Notes: generated by a model from the sequence alone, not told the origin. 64,000 nt of DNA from Flavobacteriaceae bacterium UBA3356 (GCA_002360635.1 DEQW01000003.1:146966-210965); one strand, 5' to 3'; counted from the stretch's first letter, positions 53,234 through 61,512 are shown. Made by a program: numbers and translations.

Positions 53234-53438
53234 TACAATTGTAAAAAAATATAGCGGTTTGGAAAAGAAAAGTTTTGCGTTCAGAATAGTAGATTTTTAA
53301 ATGACTATTTCAAAAATAAGCTTTCTTTATATATTTCAAGAAACTTTAATAATTTCAATCTTTTGTGAAGACTCGATTATTTTTCCGTTGCCTGATTGTC
53401 GCGACGATAGGAGTGGTGTATCGAAGGCATCTCGGGAC

Positions 53439-54506
53439 TTACCTAAAAACACTCCAATCCAGTTTCAAAGAAAAGACGTTAGAATAGAGTGCAGCACTTT
53501 GGTCACCAATATCGGTCAGGGCATAATCTACTTGAATGCCTTTGTATTTAAAACCAACGCCAATATTGGGCTGAAAACCTACAGAGTCACTACCGTCCAA
53601 TTGTTGAATATTTTGAAAATTTCCCACTCCGGCTCGGACAAAAACTAAATCGATGTAACCAAACTCAAGTCCGCCAGAAGGAGTCATGCTGGTAAAAGAA
53701 CTTGAAAAAATGTCATTGGTTTGGGCAAAACGGAAATTAAAATCCACTTCGGCCAATAATGAAAAGTCATAATGAAAAACAAACTTTCTAGAAACACCTA
53801 ATTGTAGTTTAGGGATTGTGATTTCGGTAGTTTCAGGTAATTCTTGATTTTGTCCTTCCACTGCACCTTGAATAGTAGCAAATTCATCTTCGTCAATGCT
53901 CCAAGCGTTAAAGGTAGTAGTTATATCTCGAGCCATCAGCCCAAATTTCCAGTCTCCAGTATTAAATTGTAAACCGGCATCAAAGCCAAAGCCCCAAGAA
54001 GAAGCAAAATCCCCGATAATTCGTCTAATCACTTTCGCATTTACACCAACATTCAAGCCATCTAGCGGCAAAGCTCGGGCATACGAGAACGTAACCCCGT
54101 AATCTGCGGTAGAAAATAAACTGATGCGGTTATAATCTATATTCCCTTGATCGTCAATAAGCTGGGTCGTGTTTAAAATGTCATCTACACCAAAGCGGAT
54201 AACCGATAGGGCAACAACACTCCGGTCGTCCAGTGGCATCGCAAAAGCACCATAATCGTAATTGGCAATATTGGCAAAATAGGAGGCGTGCATCAGGGAA
54301 AGTTGGTTGTCTTCTAATGCAACCAAACCTGCAGGGTTCCAATACCCTGAGTTCACATCCCCGGTGGAAGCTGTAACAGCGTTGGCCATACCAAAAGCAG
54401 CAGCGTCAACCCCAATATTCATAAACTCATTCGAGTATTTTCTCGTAATTTGTGATTGGGCGGCTATACCAAATAATAAAAAAAGTAAAAATAAATTCTT
54501 CTTCAA
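53439..54506 (-). CDS. porV2: PorV2-like outer-membrane beta-barrel (type IX secretion family)
   Basis: A 355-residue PorV/PorQ-family barrel with signal peptide (KKNLFLLFLLFGIAAQSQ). Seen: EFMNIGVDAAAFGMANAVTA (after the signal), the family mark SGYWNPAGLVALEDNQLSLM, and many alternating beta strands to a C-terminal LKLDWSVFR ending in an aromatic-basic pair. PorV acts as shuttle in type IX secretion; the exact job of PorV2 is not established. Start TTG 54506 is preferred to ATG 54545 because it puts the signal peptide at the N-terminus. It diverges from pssA. Confidence 0.78.
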   Translation of the reverse strand: MKKNLFLLFLLFGIAAQSQITRKYSNEFMNIGVDAAAFGMANAVTASTGDVNSGYWNPAGLVALEDNQLSLMHASYFANIANYDYGAFAMPLDDRSVVALSVIRFGVDDILNTTQLIDDQGNIDYNRISLFSTADYGVTFSYARALPLDGLNVGVNAKVIRRIIGDFASSWGFGFDAGLQFNTGDWKFGLMARDITTTFNAWSIDEDEFATIQGAVEGQNQELPETTEITIPKLQLGVSRKFVFHYDFSLLAEVDFNFRFAQTNDIFSSSFTSMTPSGGLEFGYIDLVFVRAGVGNFQNIQQLDGSDSVGFQPNIGVGFKYKGIQVDYALTDIGDQSAALYSNVFSLKLDWSVFR

Positions 54507-54632
54507 GCTTTTAATTTTGGGCAAATATCCTACAATTTTACACAATAGTAAACTATAATTTTAGCTACATATTGTATTTATACATCCTTAGACGAAAATA
54601 CTTTGCTATTTTTACAAACAGACACCCATAAT

Positions 54633-55373
54633 ATGATAAAACAGATACCTAACATCATCACTTCGTTAAATTTACTCTGCGGAAGTGTTGCCGTACTTTT
54701 TGCAGTTTCGGGCGATTTGATTACCGCTTCATTTTTTGTGTTCTTCGGAATCTTCTTCGATTTTTTCGACGGCTTAGCCGCTCGTGTGTTTAATGCACAA
54801 AGCGATGTTGGACTGGAATTAGATTCGTTAGCCGACATGGTCACCAGCGGATTGGCGCCAGCGGTGGTAATGGTTCAGTTGTTGTCAGAAGCTATGTTGG
54901 GCCATACGCTAATAATTACAGATATTTTTGCCGAAGATAGTTGGAACAGTGGTTTTACTGCTTATATTCCTTTCATTGGGCTCCTAATTGCTGTAGCTTC
55001 AGCATATCGCTTGGCAAAATTTAATGTGGACACCCGGCAAACCAGTAGTTTTATTGGCCTTCCAACACCGGCAAATGCTTTGCTGATTTTAAGTTTACCG
55101 CTTATACTGCATTTTCAATATTTTGAAGCAATAGAAGCGGTCATTTTAAATCCGTGGGTTTTAATCGGGTTGACCCTGTTAAGCTGTGTTCTTTTAAATG
55201 CAGAAATCCCATTGTTTGCATTAAAATTTAAAACGTGGGATATTAAGAGCAACATAATACGGTATGTTTTTATTTTAATTTGCCTGCTGGCAGTAGTTCT
55301 CTTAAAATTTATAGCCATTCCAGTTATTATTGGAATTTATATTTTACTTTCCCTTCTTTCAAACAAAAAATAA
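54633..55373 (+). CDS. pssA: CDP-diacylglycerol-serine O-phosphatidyltransferase
   Basis: A 246-residue membrane enzyme that makes phosphatidylserine from CDP-diacylglycerol and serine. The CDP-alcohol phosphotransferase motif is complete: Asp43, Asp46-Gly47, Ala50-Arg51, Gly60, Asp64, Asp68 (D-x2-D-G-x2-A-R-x8-G-x3-D-x3-D). About seven membrane helices. It starts IKQIPNIITSLNLLCGS as PssA proteins do, so ATG 54633 is used and not the ATG at 54603. A TATTTTTA box at 54607-54614 may be its promoter. Confidence 0.92.
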   Translation: MIKQIPNIITSLNLLCGSVAVLFAVSGDLITASFFVFFGIFFDFFDGLAARVFNAQSDVGLELDSLADMVTSGLAPAVVMVQLLSEAMLGHTLIITDIFAEDSWNSGFTAYIPFIGLLIAVASAYRLAKFNVDTRQTSSFIGLPTPANALLILSLPLILHFQYFEAIEAVILNPWVLIGLTLLSCVLLNAEIPLFALKFKTWDIKSNIIRYVFILICLLAVVLLKFIAIPVIIGIYILLSLLSNKK

Positions 55374-55465
55374 CCTATAAAAGCTTTCTAACACTAGTAC
55401 TAGTTTTGATTTAAGAGTTTTAAAAATTGGGTTGCTTAAAGTATTTTTCTTTTTCGACCTATCGA

Positions 55466-55590
55466 AAATTTATCGTATAATTTGAAGTGAGTGTGCCGTG
55501 AAATTTTAGGCTGTTTGAGCGAGACAAAACTCCGATTTTTCAAAATTCTTATGGTGAGTTCCTAAAATTTAGGCACTGAGCGATAAATTT
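55466..55590. repeat. Nested inverted repeat between pssA and the dehydrogenase gene
   Basis: Outer arms AAATTTATCG (55466-55475) and CGATAAATTT (55581-55590), inner arms AAATTTTAGG (55501-55510) and CCTAAAATTT (55561-55570), each 10 bp and perfect; GTGCC (55492-55496) and GGCAC (55572-55576) also pair between them. The 50-base centre includes GTTTGAGCGAGACAAAACTC. The remainder of 55374-55809 shows nothing I recognise. Confidence 0.75.
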
Positions 55591-55809
55591 AGATAAAGTT
55601 TCGTAAGTCTAGATTTTTTTGGTTCGTTTTTTCATCAATGGAAAAAATGAACAAGTATGATGATGAAGACAGAATGATTCAAATTACGCAACCTCTTTTT
55701 TGATGAAAATGTTCAACAAGTTCACTATATGATAAAGTTAGGTTAAACACCTTTAAAAAAGTGTGATTCCTTAGCGGTTTTAGTATTTTCATTCAAAAGA
55801 AAAATAACT

Positions 55810-56859
55810 ATGAGTGAAGTAAAAGCATACGCAGCACACGCTGAAAAAGAAAACCTAAAGCCTTTGGATATTGAAAGGCGAACTGTAAACCCAACCGATG
55901 TTGAAATTGATATTCTCTACTGTGGCGTTTGCCATAGTGATATTCACACCGTAAATGATGATTGGGGCGGCACCAAATACCCTGTTGTGCCCGGTCACGA
56001 AATTGTAGGTCGTGTTTTAAATGTAGGCGATCAAGTAAAAAACTTTAAAGAGGGCGATTTAGTAGGAGTAGGGTGTATGGTAGATTCTTGCCAAACGTGC
56101 GATTCCTGTAAAGAAGGATTGGAACAATACTGCGAAAACGGAGCCGTAATGACCTATAACGGTAAGGATGAGCATTTAGGGGGACATACGTTTGGTGGCT
56201 ATTCTGAAAAAATAATAGTGGACAAGGAGTTTGTATTATCTATTCCTGAAAACATTGACATTAAAGCAACAGCACCTTTATTGTGCGCCGGAATTACCAC
56301 TTGGTCACCCTTGCAACATTGGAATGTGAAAAAGGGAGATAAAGTAGGCGTAATCGGTTTAGGTGGTCTAGGCCATATGGGCGTTAAATTTGCAAGTGCT
56401 ATGGGAGCTCATGTAGTGATGATTACGACATCGCCTTCTAAAAGTGAAGACGCAAAAAAACTTGGTGCGGATGCCGTATTGATCTCGAAAGATGAAAAAC
56501 AAATGCAGGAGCACGCCAATTCGTTCGACTTTTTACTGAATACAGTGCCAGTTGGTCACGATACCAATCCATATATTGTATTATTGAAACGAGATGCCAC
56601 TATGGTGCTAGTAGGCGCAATTGAGCCACTAGACCCAATTCACGGGGGTGGATTAATATTAGGACGCAAACGCGTAGCGGGATCTGTTATTGGAGGCATA
56701 AAAGAAACACAAGAAATGTTAGATTTTTGTGGCGAACACAATATTACGTGTGATGTAGAAATGATTGATATTCAAAATATAAATGATGCGTACGAACGAG
56801 TAGTAAACTCAGACGTAAAATACCGATTTGTAATTGATATGAAGTCTTTAAAAAACTAA
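55810..56859 (+). CDS. Zinc-dependent NAD(P) alcohol dehydrogenase (YahK/CAD-like)
   Basis: A 349-residue medium-chain dehydrogenase that reduces aldehydes. Seen: catalytic zinc ligands Cys41 (GVCHSD), His63 (PGHE) and a Cys in PLLCAGIT (about 158-165); structural zinc ligands Cys94, Cys97, Cys100 and Cys108; Rossmann GLGGLGHMGVKFA (about 183-195). The close likeness of this layout to YahK and cinnamyl alcohol dehydrogenases suggests broad aldehyde use, NADPH-preferring. It is a single gene with its own intrinsic terminator. Confidence 0.92.
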   Translation: MSEVKAYAAHAEKENLKPLDIERRTVNPTDVEIDILYCGVCHSDIHTVNDDWGGTKYPVVPGHEIVGRVLNVGDQVKNFKEGDLVGVGCMVDSCQTCDSCKEGLEQYCENGAVMTYNGKDEHLGGHTFGGYSEKIIVDKEFVLSIPENIDIKATAPLLCAGITTWSPLQHWNVKKGDKVGVIGLGGLGHMGVKFASAMGAHVVMITTSPSKSEDAKKLGADAVLISKDEKQMQEHANSFDFLLNTVPVGHDTNPYIVLLKRDATMVLVGAIEPLDPIHGGGLILGRKRVAGSVIGGIKETQEMLDFCGEHNITCDVEMIDIQNINDAYERVVNSDVKYRFVIDMKSLKN

Positions 56860-56880
56860 GTAACAAGTAGAGGAAAAGCA

Positions 56881-56914
56881 AAACCCCGAAACAGCTTGTT
56901 GTTTTGGGGTTTTT
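56881..56914 (+). terminator. Intrinsic terminator of the alcohol dehydrogenase gene
   Basis: AAACCCC (56881-56887) pairs with GGGGTTT (56906-56912) and AAACA (56889-56893) with TGTTT (56900-56904), joined by a G-T wobble; 6-base loop, then a T-run. Confidence 0.9.
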
Positions 56915-56996
56915 ATATTGTTACTTATGAGTTTAGTCTAATATCTATAATCTAAAAGCGCAGCGGTCTTATATCTAAGTTGGGTACGACTTCTTA

Positions 56997-57740
56997 TTAA
57001 TCCTGAAACAACTTTTTCTTCCGAAGTTCAAAATTTTGACCTAAATACACTTTACGGACCATTTCGTCACTGGCAAGATCTTCTGGTTCGCCGTGTTTTA
57101 AAATACTGCCTTCAAACATAAGGTACGTTCTATCGGTAATGGCCAACGTTTCTTGTACGTTATGATCGGTTATAAGAATACCAATGTTTTTCTTTTTTAG
57201 TTGCGCCACAATCCGCTGAATGTCCTCTACGGCAACGGGATCAACCCCTGCAAAAGGTTCATCCAACAATATAAAATGCGGATCTGTCGCTAAGGCACGG
57301 GCAATTTCGGTACGGCGACGTTCACCACCACTTAGTAAGTCGCCTCGGTTTTTCCGAATATGACCCAATCCAAACTCTTCGATAAGTGATTCCATTTTCA
57401 TATGTTGCTCCTTTTTGGAAAGATTGGTCAATTGCAACACACTTAAAATATTGTCTTCAATGCTCAATTTTCTAAAAACGGAAGCTTCTTGCGCCAAATA
57501 TCCAATCCCGTTTTGAGCGCGTTTATACATGGGGAATTTGGTAATATTGGTGCCTTCCAAAAATATTTGGCCGCCATTAGGCTTTATTAACCCTACAATC
57601 ATGTAGAAAGAAGTGGTTTTTCCGGCACCGTTTGGTCCTAACAAACCAACAATTTCTCCTTGGTTTACTTCAACAGTGATTCCTTTTACTACTTTACGTC
57701 CTTTGTAGGATTTAATAAGATTATCGGCTCTTAGCTTCAT
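56997..57740 (-). CDS. lptB: LPS export ABC transporter ATP-binding protein LptB
   Basis: A 247-residue ATPase that drives LPS extraction by LptFG. Seen: Walker A GPNGAGKTT (35-43), Q-loop YLAQEASVFRKL (81-92) with the LptB-type AQEASVFR sequence, signature LSGGE (136-140) followed by RRRTEIARAL, Walker B FILLDEPFAGVDP (156-168) and switch histidine in ITDHNVQETL. A -7-like box TATCTTTA lies upstream on the minus strand (57769-57776). Confidence 0.95.
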   Translation of the reverse strand: MKLRADNLIKSYKGRKVVKGITVEVNQGEIVGLLGPNGAGKTTSFYMIVGLIKPNGGQIFLEGTNITKFPMYKRAQNGIGYLAQEASVFRKLSIEDNILSVLQLTNLSKKEQHMKMESLIEEFGLGHIRKNRGDLLSGGERRRTEIARALATDPHFILLDEPFAGVDPVAVEDIQRIVAQLKKKNIGILITDHNVQETLAITDRTYLMFEGSILKHGEPEDLASDEMVRKVYLGQNFELRKKKLFQD

Positions 57741-57768
57741 AAGCTGTTATGGAATTTCAAATTTTTGG

Positions 57769-57776
57769 TAAAGATA
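57769..57776 (-). promoter_or_regulatory. Putative -7 box of lptB
   Basis: Read on the minus strand, TATCTTTA fits TAnnTTTG in 7 of 8 positions and ends 28 bases before the lptB ATG. Confidence 0.4.
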
Positions 57777-57814
57777 CTTAAAATTAAAGTGAAGAATATA
57801 GGATGACAAGCCTA

Positions 57815-57899
57815 TTGTCATTCCGATGGAGTTACGACTGAGGAATCTAATTTTTGAGGAGAGATTCTTCACTCTGCTACGCTGCGTTCAGAATGACAA
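57815..57899. repeat. Family-2 inverted pair upstream of lptB
   Basis: TTGTCATTC (57815-57823) and GAATGACAA (57891-57899) are the outer inverted arms; GAATCT (57843-57848) and AGATTC (57862-57867) the inner ones. The left half is of the CCGATGGAG type and the right half of the GCTACGCTGCGTTC type, so two sub-types are joined tail to tail. Confidence 0.85.
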
Positions 57900-58005
57900 A
57901 TAGAAATTATGATGGAAAGTAGCTGTTCATTAATCTGACTGACTTTATTATAAAAAGAAAATAATTTAAAATTAATAATCGATATAGTCTCATATCTATA
58001 TACAA

Positions 58006-58200
58006 GAAAAGCCATATCATCGTATTGCTACCTTGATATGGCTCCTTGTGAAACCTGTCGTTACCAGCTCATCTTTAACAATGTGAAGCAAGTTTATTAA
58101 ACCCTTGCAGCTGTGACACGATTTCAACAGTCGAGAACAAATTTGTTAGAACGGTTTTATATCATATTATAAAAAATATAGTACAAACCTAAAATTTGTC
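58006..58200 (-). ncRNA. Candidate structured non-coding RNA
   Basis: On the minus strand this stretch is richer in GC than its neighbours and folds by eye into nested stems: (plus-strand numbers) 58050-58053 with 58122-58125, 58056-58059 with 58115-58118, 58065-58069 with 58109-58113, and an inner hairpin GCAAG (58088-58092) with CTTGC (58104-58108). It then ends in a strong stem, 58010-58019 with 58034-58043, followed by TTTTCTTG. The rplS terminator lies upstream, so this stem must serve another transcript. No open frame of note is present. A 6S-Flavo-like or Flavo-1-like RNA is possible, but I cannot match a consensus. The 5' end is a guess. Confidence 0.5.
58010..58043 (-). terminator. 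Intrinsic terminator of the candidate ncRNA
   Basis: AGCCATATCA (58010-58019) and TGATATGGCT (58034-58043), a perfect 10-bp stem with a 14-base loop. On the minus strand it is followed by TTTTCTTG; on the plus strand there is no T-run, which fixes the direction. Confidence 0.75.
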
Positions 58201-58414
58201 TCTGCTCTTCTTAATCTCAAAACTAACTTTCGTGAGATTGTTAGCTTCTCGAACGATTAAAAAAAGTTTTATAAAGAACGTTACTTTATGTTTCGCAATG
58301 ACTGTTACATCATTTTGATATTGTAAATATAAAACCGTTTTTCAATTATACAAATAATGTAAGCGGTTTAATATAAACAGCTTACAAACATTGGTTATTA
58401 ACATTTGTTCATAA

Positions 58415-58443
58415 AAAAAGCGACCTAAAATAGATCGCTTTTT
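58415..58443 (-). terminator. Intrinsic terminator of rplS
   Basis: AAAAAGCGA (58415-58423) with TCGCTTTTT (58435-58443), 20 bases past the rplS stop codon. On the minus strand a T-run follows. Confidence 0.9.
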
Positions 58444-58463
58444 GTTCTTCTGAAAAAGAGAGA

Positions 58464-58814
58464 TTAGCTACGCTTTTCTCTAATTCTTGCTTTTTTACCA
58501 GTAAGACCTCTAAAGTAGTAAATACGCTTTCTACGTACGCTACCAGTTTTGTTGATCTCAATTTTTTGTAGTGCAGGCAAGTTTATTGGGAAGATACGCT
58601 CTACACCAACTGTACCAGACATTTTTCTAATGGTGAAAGTTTGAGAAGTTCCTGTTCCTTTAATTTGGATAACAACACCTCTAAAGAACTGAGTTCTAGT
58701 TTTATCACCTTCACGAATTTCGTAGTATACAGTGATGGTATCTCCGGCACTGAATTTTGGAAATTCTTTTTTAGTTACAAATTCGTCCTGAACAAATTTA
58801 ATTAACGATTCCAT
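58464..58814 (-). CDS. rplS: 50S ribosomal protein L19
   Basis: A 116-residue ribosomal protein at the 30S-50S interface. Seen: FSAGDTITVYYEIREGDKTR (21-40), QFFRGVVIQIKGTGTSQTFT (about 42-61) and VERIFPINLPALQKIEI (about 71-87), all typical of bL19; the usual length is about 115. It is monocistronic here with its own terminator. A TATTTTTG box on the minus strand (58888-58895) lies about 75 bases upstream and would give a leader that could carry autoregulation (inference). Confidence 0.97.
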   Translation of the reverse strand: MESLIKFVQDEFVTKKEFPKFSAGDTITVYYEIREGDKTRTQFFRGVVIQIKGTGTSQTFTIRKMSGTVGVERIFPINLPALQKIEINKTGSVRRKRIYYFRGLTGKKARIREKRS

Positions 58815-58887
58815 TGTTTTGTTTATCTATGGTTCTTGTTTAAAACAACATGCACGGTTTTCGCCAGAGGTTGGATTAAAGTGGGTG

Positions 58888-58895
58888 CAAAAATA
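58888..58895 (-). promoter_or_regulatory. Putative -7 box of rplS
   Basis: Read on the minus strand, TATTTTTG matches TAnnTTTG exactly, about 75 bases before the rplS ATG. Confidence 0.5.
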
Positions 58896-58995
58896 ACTAA
58901 AATTCTTTATGGGGCAATACTTTTATTGTTTTTCTTACTAGTCAGCTACTTGTAGTATTTTTTGGAAGAAATTCATCACAATTTATAAAACTCAA

Positions 58996-59028
58996 AAAGC
59001 CAACTCCCAAAGTTGAAAAGTTGGCTTT
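58996..59028 (-). terminator. Intrinsic terminator of the four-gene leftward operon
   Basis: AAAGCCAACT (58996-59005) pairs with AGTTGGCTTT (59019-59028), 13-base loop. On the minus strand a TTTTTGAG tail follows. It lies 13 bases past the stop codon of the gene at 59041. Confidence 0.9.
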
Positions 59029-59040
59029 GGATTAATCACA

Positions 59041-59880
59041 TTATCTCTTTAGCATTTCATCCAATTGTTTGGTATCTACATACTGTTGAAATGCTATTAT
59101 TTTTCCATCCTTAACTGTCCATAAATGTGCTGCTTGCGCATCTAGTTTTTTACCATTATGTTTTGAGGTTGCGTTATACCGAAGCGTCGCTAACACTTGA
59201 TTATTGATCATTTCATGTAATTTTACATTGGTGAGTTTAAAGCCGTCAAAATCCATAGGAAGCTTTGCAAAAACACCTTGTAAGACCGCATCTGGACCAA
59301 TGTAGGGATTGCCAGCAGCCAAGGCGTTGCCTTCGGCTTCATTCCATACAATCTTTGCGTCCATTGCCCCTAAAGCTCCAGGAATATCCCCTTCAGCAAA
59401 AGCTTTGTATAATCCATTAACAACAGCAGTATTATTTTTATTTGTGAGGTAGCGATAGCTTTTTTGAATTTTCCAGGTTCCTTTTTCATTCTTTAGGGTG
59501 TTCACAAACTCACCTACCAAACCCATTTTGGGTTCGTCTATTTTATTGTAGACAAAAGAACCGCTGACAAACATGTGATCTTTACCTAACGTCGTTACTT
59601 CGTTGGTTTTTAAAACGATGTTGAATTTTCCAGATGAAAATGTGTTTTTGTATTGTCCTTTTATATTTTCTAGACCCATGACCATGCTTCCATCAGAATT
59701 TCTAATGGTAGCATCTTGCGCATACAGTACATCTAGATTGGCAGGATTTCCTGTATTGATCATAGTTGTATACAATTGATGCATGCTTTTTACTGCTTTA
59801 TCCTGGGCAGTTGCGCGGAATGTTAGGGATGTAATACTCAAAATGAGTAAGATTACTAACGAGGTTTTAAAATGTTTCAT
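59041..59880 (-). CDS. Secreted protein with two SnoaL/NTF2-like domains
   Basis: A 279-residue exported protein. Signal peptide FKTSLVILLILSITSLTFRATAQ (about 4-26). Two tandem NTF2-like units: about 30-150 (MHQLYTTMINTGNPANLDVL, YAQDATIRNSDGSMVMGLEN, KGTWKIQKSYRYL) and about 155-279 (GLYKAFAEGDIPGALGAMDA, then AHLWTVKDGKIIAFQQYVDT). SnoaL-like domains may be enzymes or ligand binders; the substrate is unknown. Last gene of an operon with RidA, thioesterase and cupin genes (gaps of 26, 12 and 22 bases). Confidence 0.8.
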   Translation of the reverse strand: MKHFKTSLVILLILSITSLTFRATAQDKAVKSMHQLYTTMINTGNPANLDVLYAQDATIRNSDGSMVMGLENIKGQYKNTFSSGKFNIVLKTNEVTTLGKDHMFVSGSFVYNKIDEPKMGLVGEFVNTLKNEKGTWKIQKSYRYLTNKNNTAVVNGLYKAFAEGDIPGALGAMDAKIVWNEAEGNALAAGNPYIGPDAVLQGVFAKLPMDFDGFKLTNVKLHEMINNQVLATLRYNATSKHNGKKLDAQAAHLWTVKDGKIIAFQQYVDTKQLDEMLKR

Positions 59881-59906
59881 AATGCTATTATTTAATGGTT
59901 AATTTT

Positions 59907-60437
59907 TTACTTTGTTTTATGTACTTCTAGTTCTATTTCAATTAAAAATTCAGGCACTGCCAATTCTTTTACACCTAACCAAGAACCTGTAGGAAAGTGG
60001 CTTTTATAGATTTCGGCACGGTAACCAGCAAACTCTAAAAATTTTGGCATATCGGTAGTAAAAATATTTTCCACAACTACATCGTCAAAAGTGCAGCCGT
60101 AGTGGGTTAAGATTTTTTCCAAATCGGCATAGCAATTTTTCATTTGTTGTTCAAGATCACCTACTGCAGTTGGATTTCCTTCATCATCCATGCTCACGGC
60201 GCCAGATACTTTTATACTATTACCAATTTTTACGGCGTGAGAGTAGCCATAAGCTTTCTCAACTTCTGGACGTAATAGGAAATAGTCTGGTGTTTCATTA
60301 TCAATAGAAGTTTTGGTTTCAGCTAGTTCAGTTTTTTCTGCTGTTGGTTCTGCATTAATTTTTTCGTTGCAGTTCGAGAATGACAGAATTGCCAAAATTG
60401 CGAGTGTTAGGGTTATGAATTTAATGTTTGTTTTCAT
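59907..60437 (-). CDS. RidA-family lipoprotein
   Basis: A 176-residue protein of the RidA/YjgF family with a lipoprotein signal (ITLTLAILAILSFSNC, Cys23), so it is outside the cytoplasm, unlike classical RidA. Seen: AVKIGNSIKVSGAVSMDDEG (about 63-82), QMKNCYADLEKILTHYGCTF (about 93-112), VVENIFTTDM and FPTGSWLGVKELAVPEFLIE (about 149-168). In the position of the RidA catalytic Arg (R-x-c-v) I see GSWLGVKELA, with no Arg, so deaminase activity is doubtful. Confidence 0.82.
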   Translation of the reverse strand: MKTNIKFITLTLAILAILSFSNCNEKINAEPTAEKTELAETKTSIDNETPDYFLLRPEVEKAYGYSHAVKIGNSIKVSGAVSMDDEGNPTAVGDLEQQMKNCYADLEKILTHYGCTFDDVVVENIFTTDMPKFLEFAGYRAEIYKSHFPTGSWLGVKELAVPEFLIEIELEVHKTK

Positions 60438-60449
60438 TATAAATTGGTT

Positions 60450-60977
60450 TTACGTTTTTAAAAGTTGATAATCGTATTCAAATAGATGGGCGATGGCAAA
60501 AGGTACTTTTCTTTCGTTTTCGGTAACCCCACATTCTTTGAAAATGGATGGAAGATCCTGGGGCTTTTGGTTTTTCCAGAAAGCTGCCTTGGTATAGCCT
60601 ATAGCGCATACACACTCTTTTTGTGAAAAAATTTGTTTATGGTAAAACCATTTACTATCCCATCCTTCTAGCACGAGCGTTAGGGTAAATTTAGAACCCA
60701 TTTTTAAAGGTTTTTTATAGATTATCTTTTGAGAACCTAACACTCCGAACATCCCTTTTTTAAAAGTATTTTCATACAGCGGCGAACGGAACATTTTTTC
60801 AAAACGGATAAAGTCCATATACTGCAAATACCGCGAATTGGACATATAGCGTAGGGATTCACAATCAAAAATACTAGCCCGATATGTTCGGGTGAGATTT
60901 GAGCATACGTCGGTTTTGCTCCAGAAAACTCTGGAGCCAATGTACAGATAAAGAATATGTAGCCAATAGTAGATCAT
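60450..60977 (-). CDS. Hotdog-fold thioesterase, THEM6-like
   Basis: A 175-residue protein. After an N-terminal hydrophobic stretch (IYYWLHILYLYIGSRVF, 2-18) comes the 4HBT_2 hotdog core: SIFDCESLRYMSNSRYLQYM (about 35-54), the ESLRYMSNSRYL signature of THEM6/YbgC-like proteins with MDFIRFEKMFRS, then GSQKIIYKKPLKMGSKFTLT (about 81-100). It probably cleaves an acyl thioester; Asn or Asp in the signature helix would be catalytic. Its natural acyl donor is unknown. Membrane attachment through the first helix is likely. Confidence 0.82.
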   Translation of the reverse strand: MIYYWLHILYLYIGSRVFWSKTDVCSNLTRTYRASIFDCESLRYMSNSRYLQYMDFIRFEKMFRSPLYENTFKKGMFGVLGSQKIIYKKPLKMGSKFTLTLVLEGWDSKWFYHKQIFSQKECVCAIGYTKAAFWKNQKPQDLPSIFKECGVTENERKVPFAIAHLFEYDYQLLKT

Positions 60978-60999
60978 TTTTTATGATTCTAAATTTTCT

Positions 61000-61512
61000 T
61001 TAATGTTTCAGCTCAACTCGAATAAGTTTTATGGATTTAGTATCGCTTAAGTTTACAACCGAATGAGGTGCTTCTGGCTCTTTATACATAGTTAGCGGAT
61101 AGGTTAAAGGTTCTGGCAGTTTTCGCGAATCAAAAATGATGTTGCCATTAGCATCAGCATCGGTAAAATCACCAGCTTCTTGAATGTAGAGCACACTTGG
61201 CCAACGGTGATGGTGCAATGGTTCTATTTCACTTGGTTTAAGTGTGACTTCCAAGACCCTTACTTTCTCGTTTTCCAAGATTATTTTGTGATTCTTGGGC
61301 GCGGCAAGAACCGCATCCAGTTCGGCGGGCCAATTGGCTGGATTTCCTGTTTTATAAACAATATTCTTGGCGTTTATTTTTTCTTGACTGAACTTTGAAG
61401 AAATCATTCCTGTAATTGCAGAATCCTCTGTTCCGTGCGGATCTGGATTTTGCGCAATTGCCGAAATCGTCGCCAGTAACAAAAAACTTTGGATGTATAT
61501 TTTTAAATTCAT
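61000..61512 (-). CDS. Secreted cupin-domain protein
   Basis: A 170-residue exported protein: signal peptide LKIYIQSFLLLATISAIAQ (3-21), then one cupin barrel with KIILENEKVRVLEVTLKPSE (about 76-95), metal-binding LHHHRWPSVLYI (about 99-110) and a later APHSVVNL (about 149-156) with the second-motif His. It probably binds a metal; the reaction is unknown. First gene of the operon. Confidence 0.82.
   Translation of the reverse strand: MNLKIYIQSFLLLATISAIAQNPDPHGTEDSAITGMISSKFSQEKINAKNIVYKTGNPANWPAELDAVLAAPKNHKIILENEKVRVLEVTLKPSEIEPLHHHRWPSVLYIQEAGDFTDADANGNIIFDSRKLPEPLTYPLTMYKEPEAPHSVVNLSDTKSIKLIRVELKH

Noticed and set aside
53301..53648. Rightward frame of 115 codons opposite the PorV2-like gene
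   Set aside because: Antisense to the well-supported barrel gene.
57741..58463. tRNA, tmRNA or 5S rRNA in the long gap
   Set aside because: No cloverleaf, no CCA end, no tmRNA tag or acceptor-like ends; the structured part was instead recorded as a candidate ncRNA.
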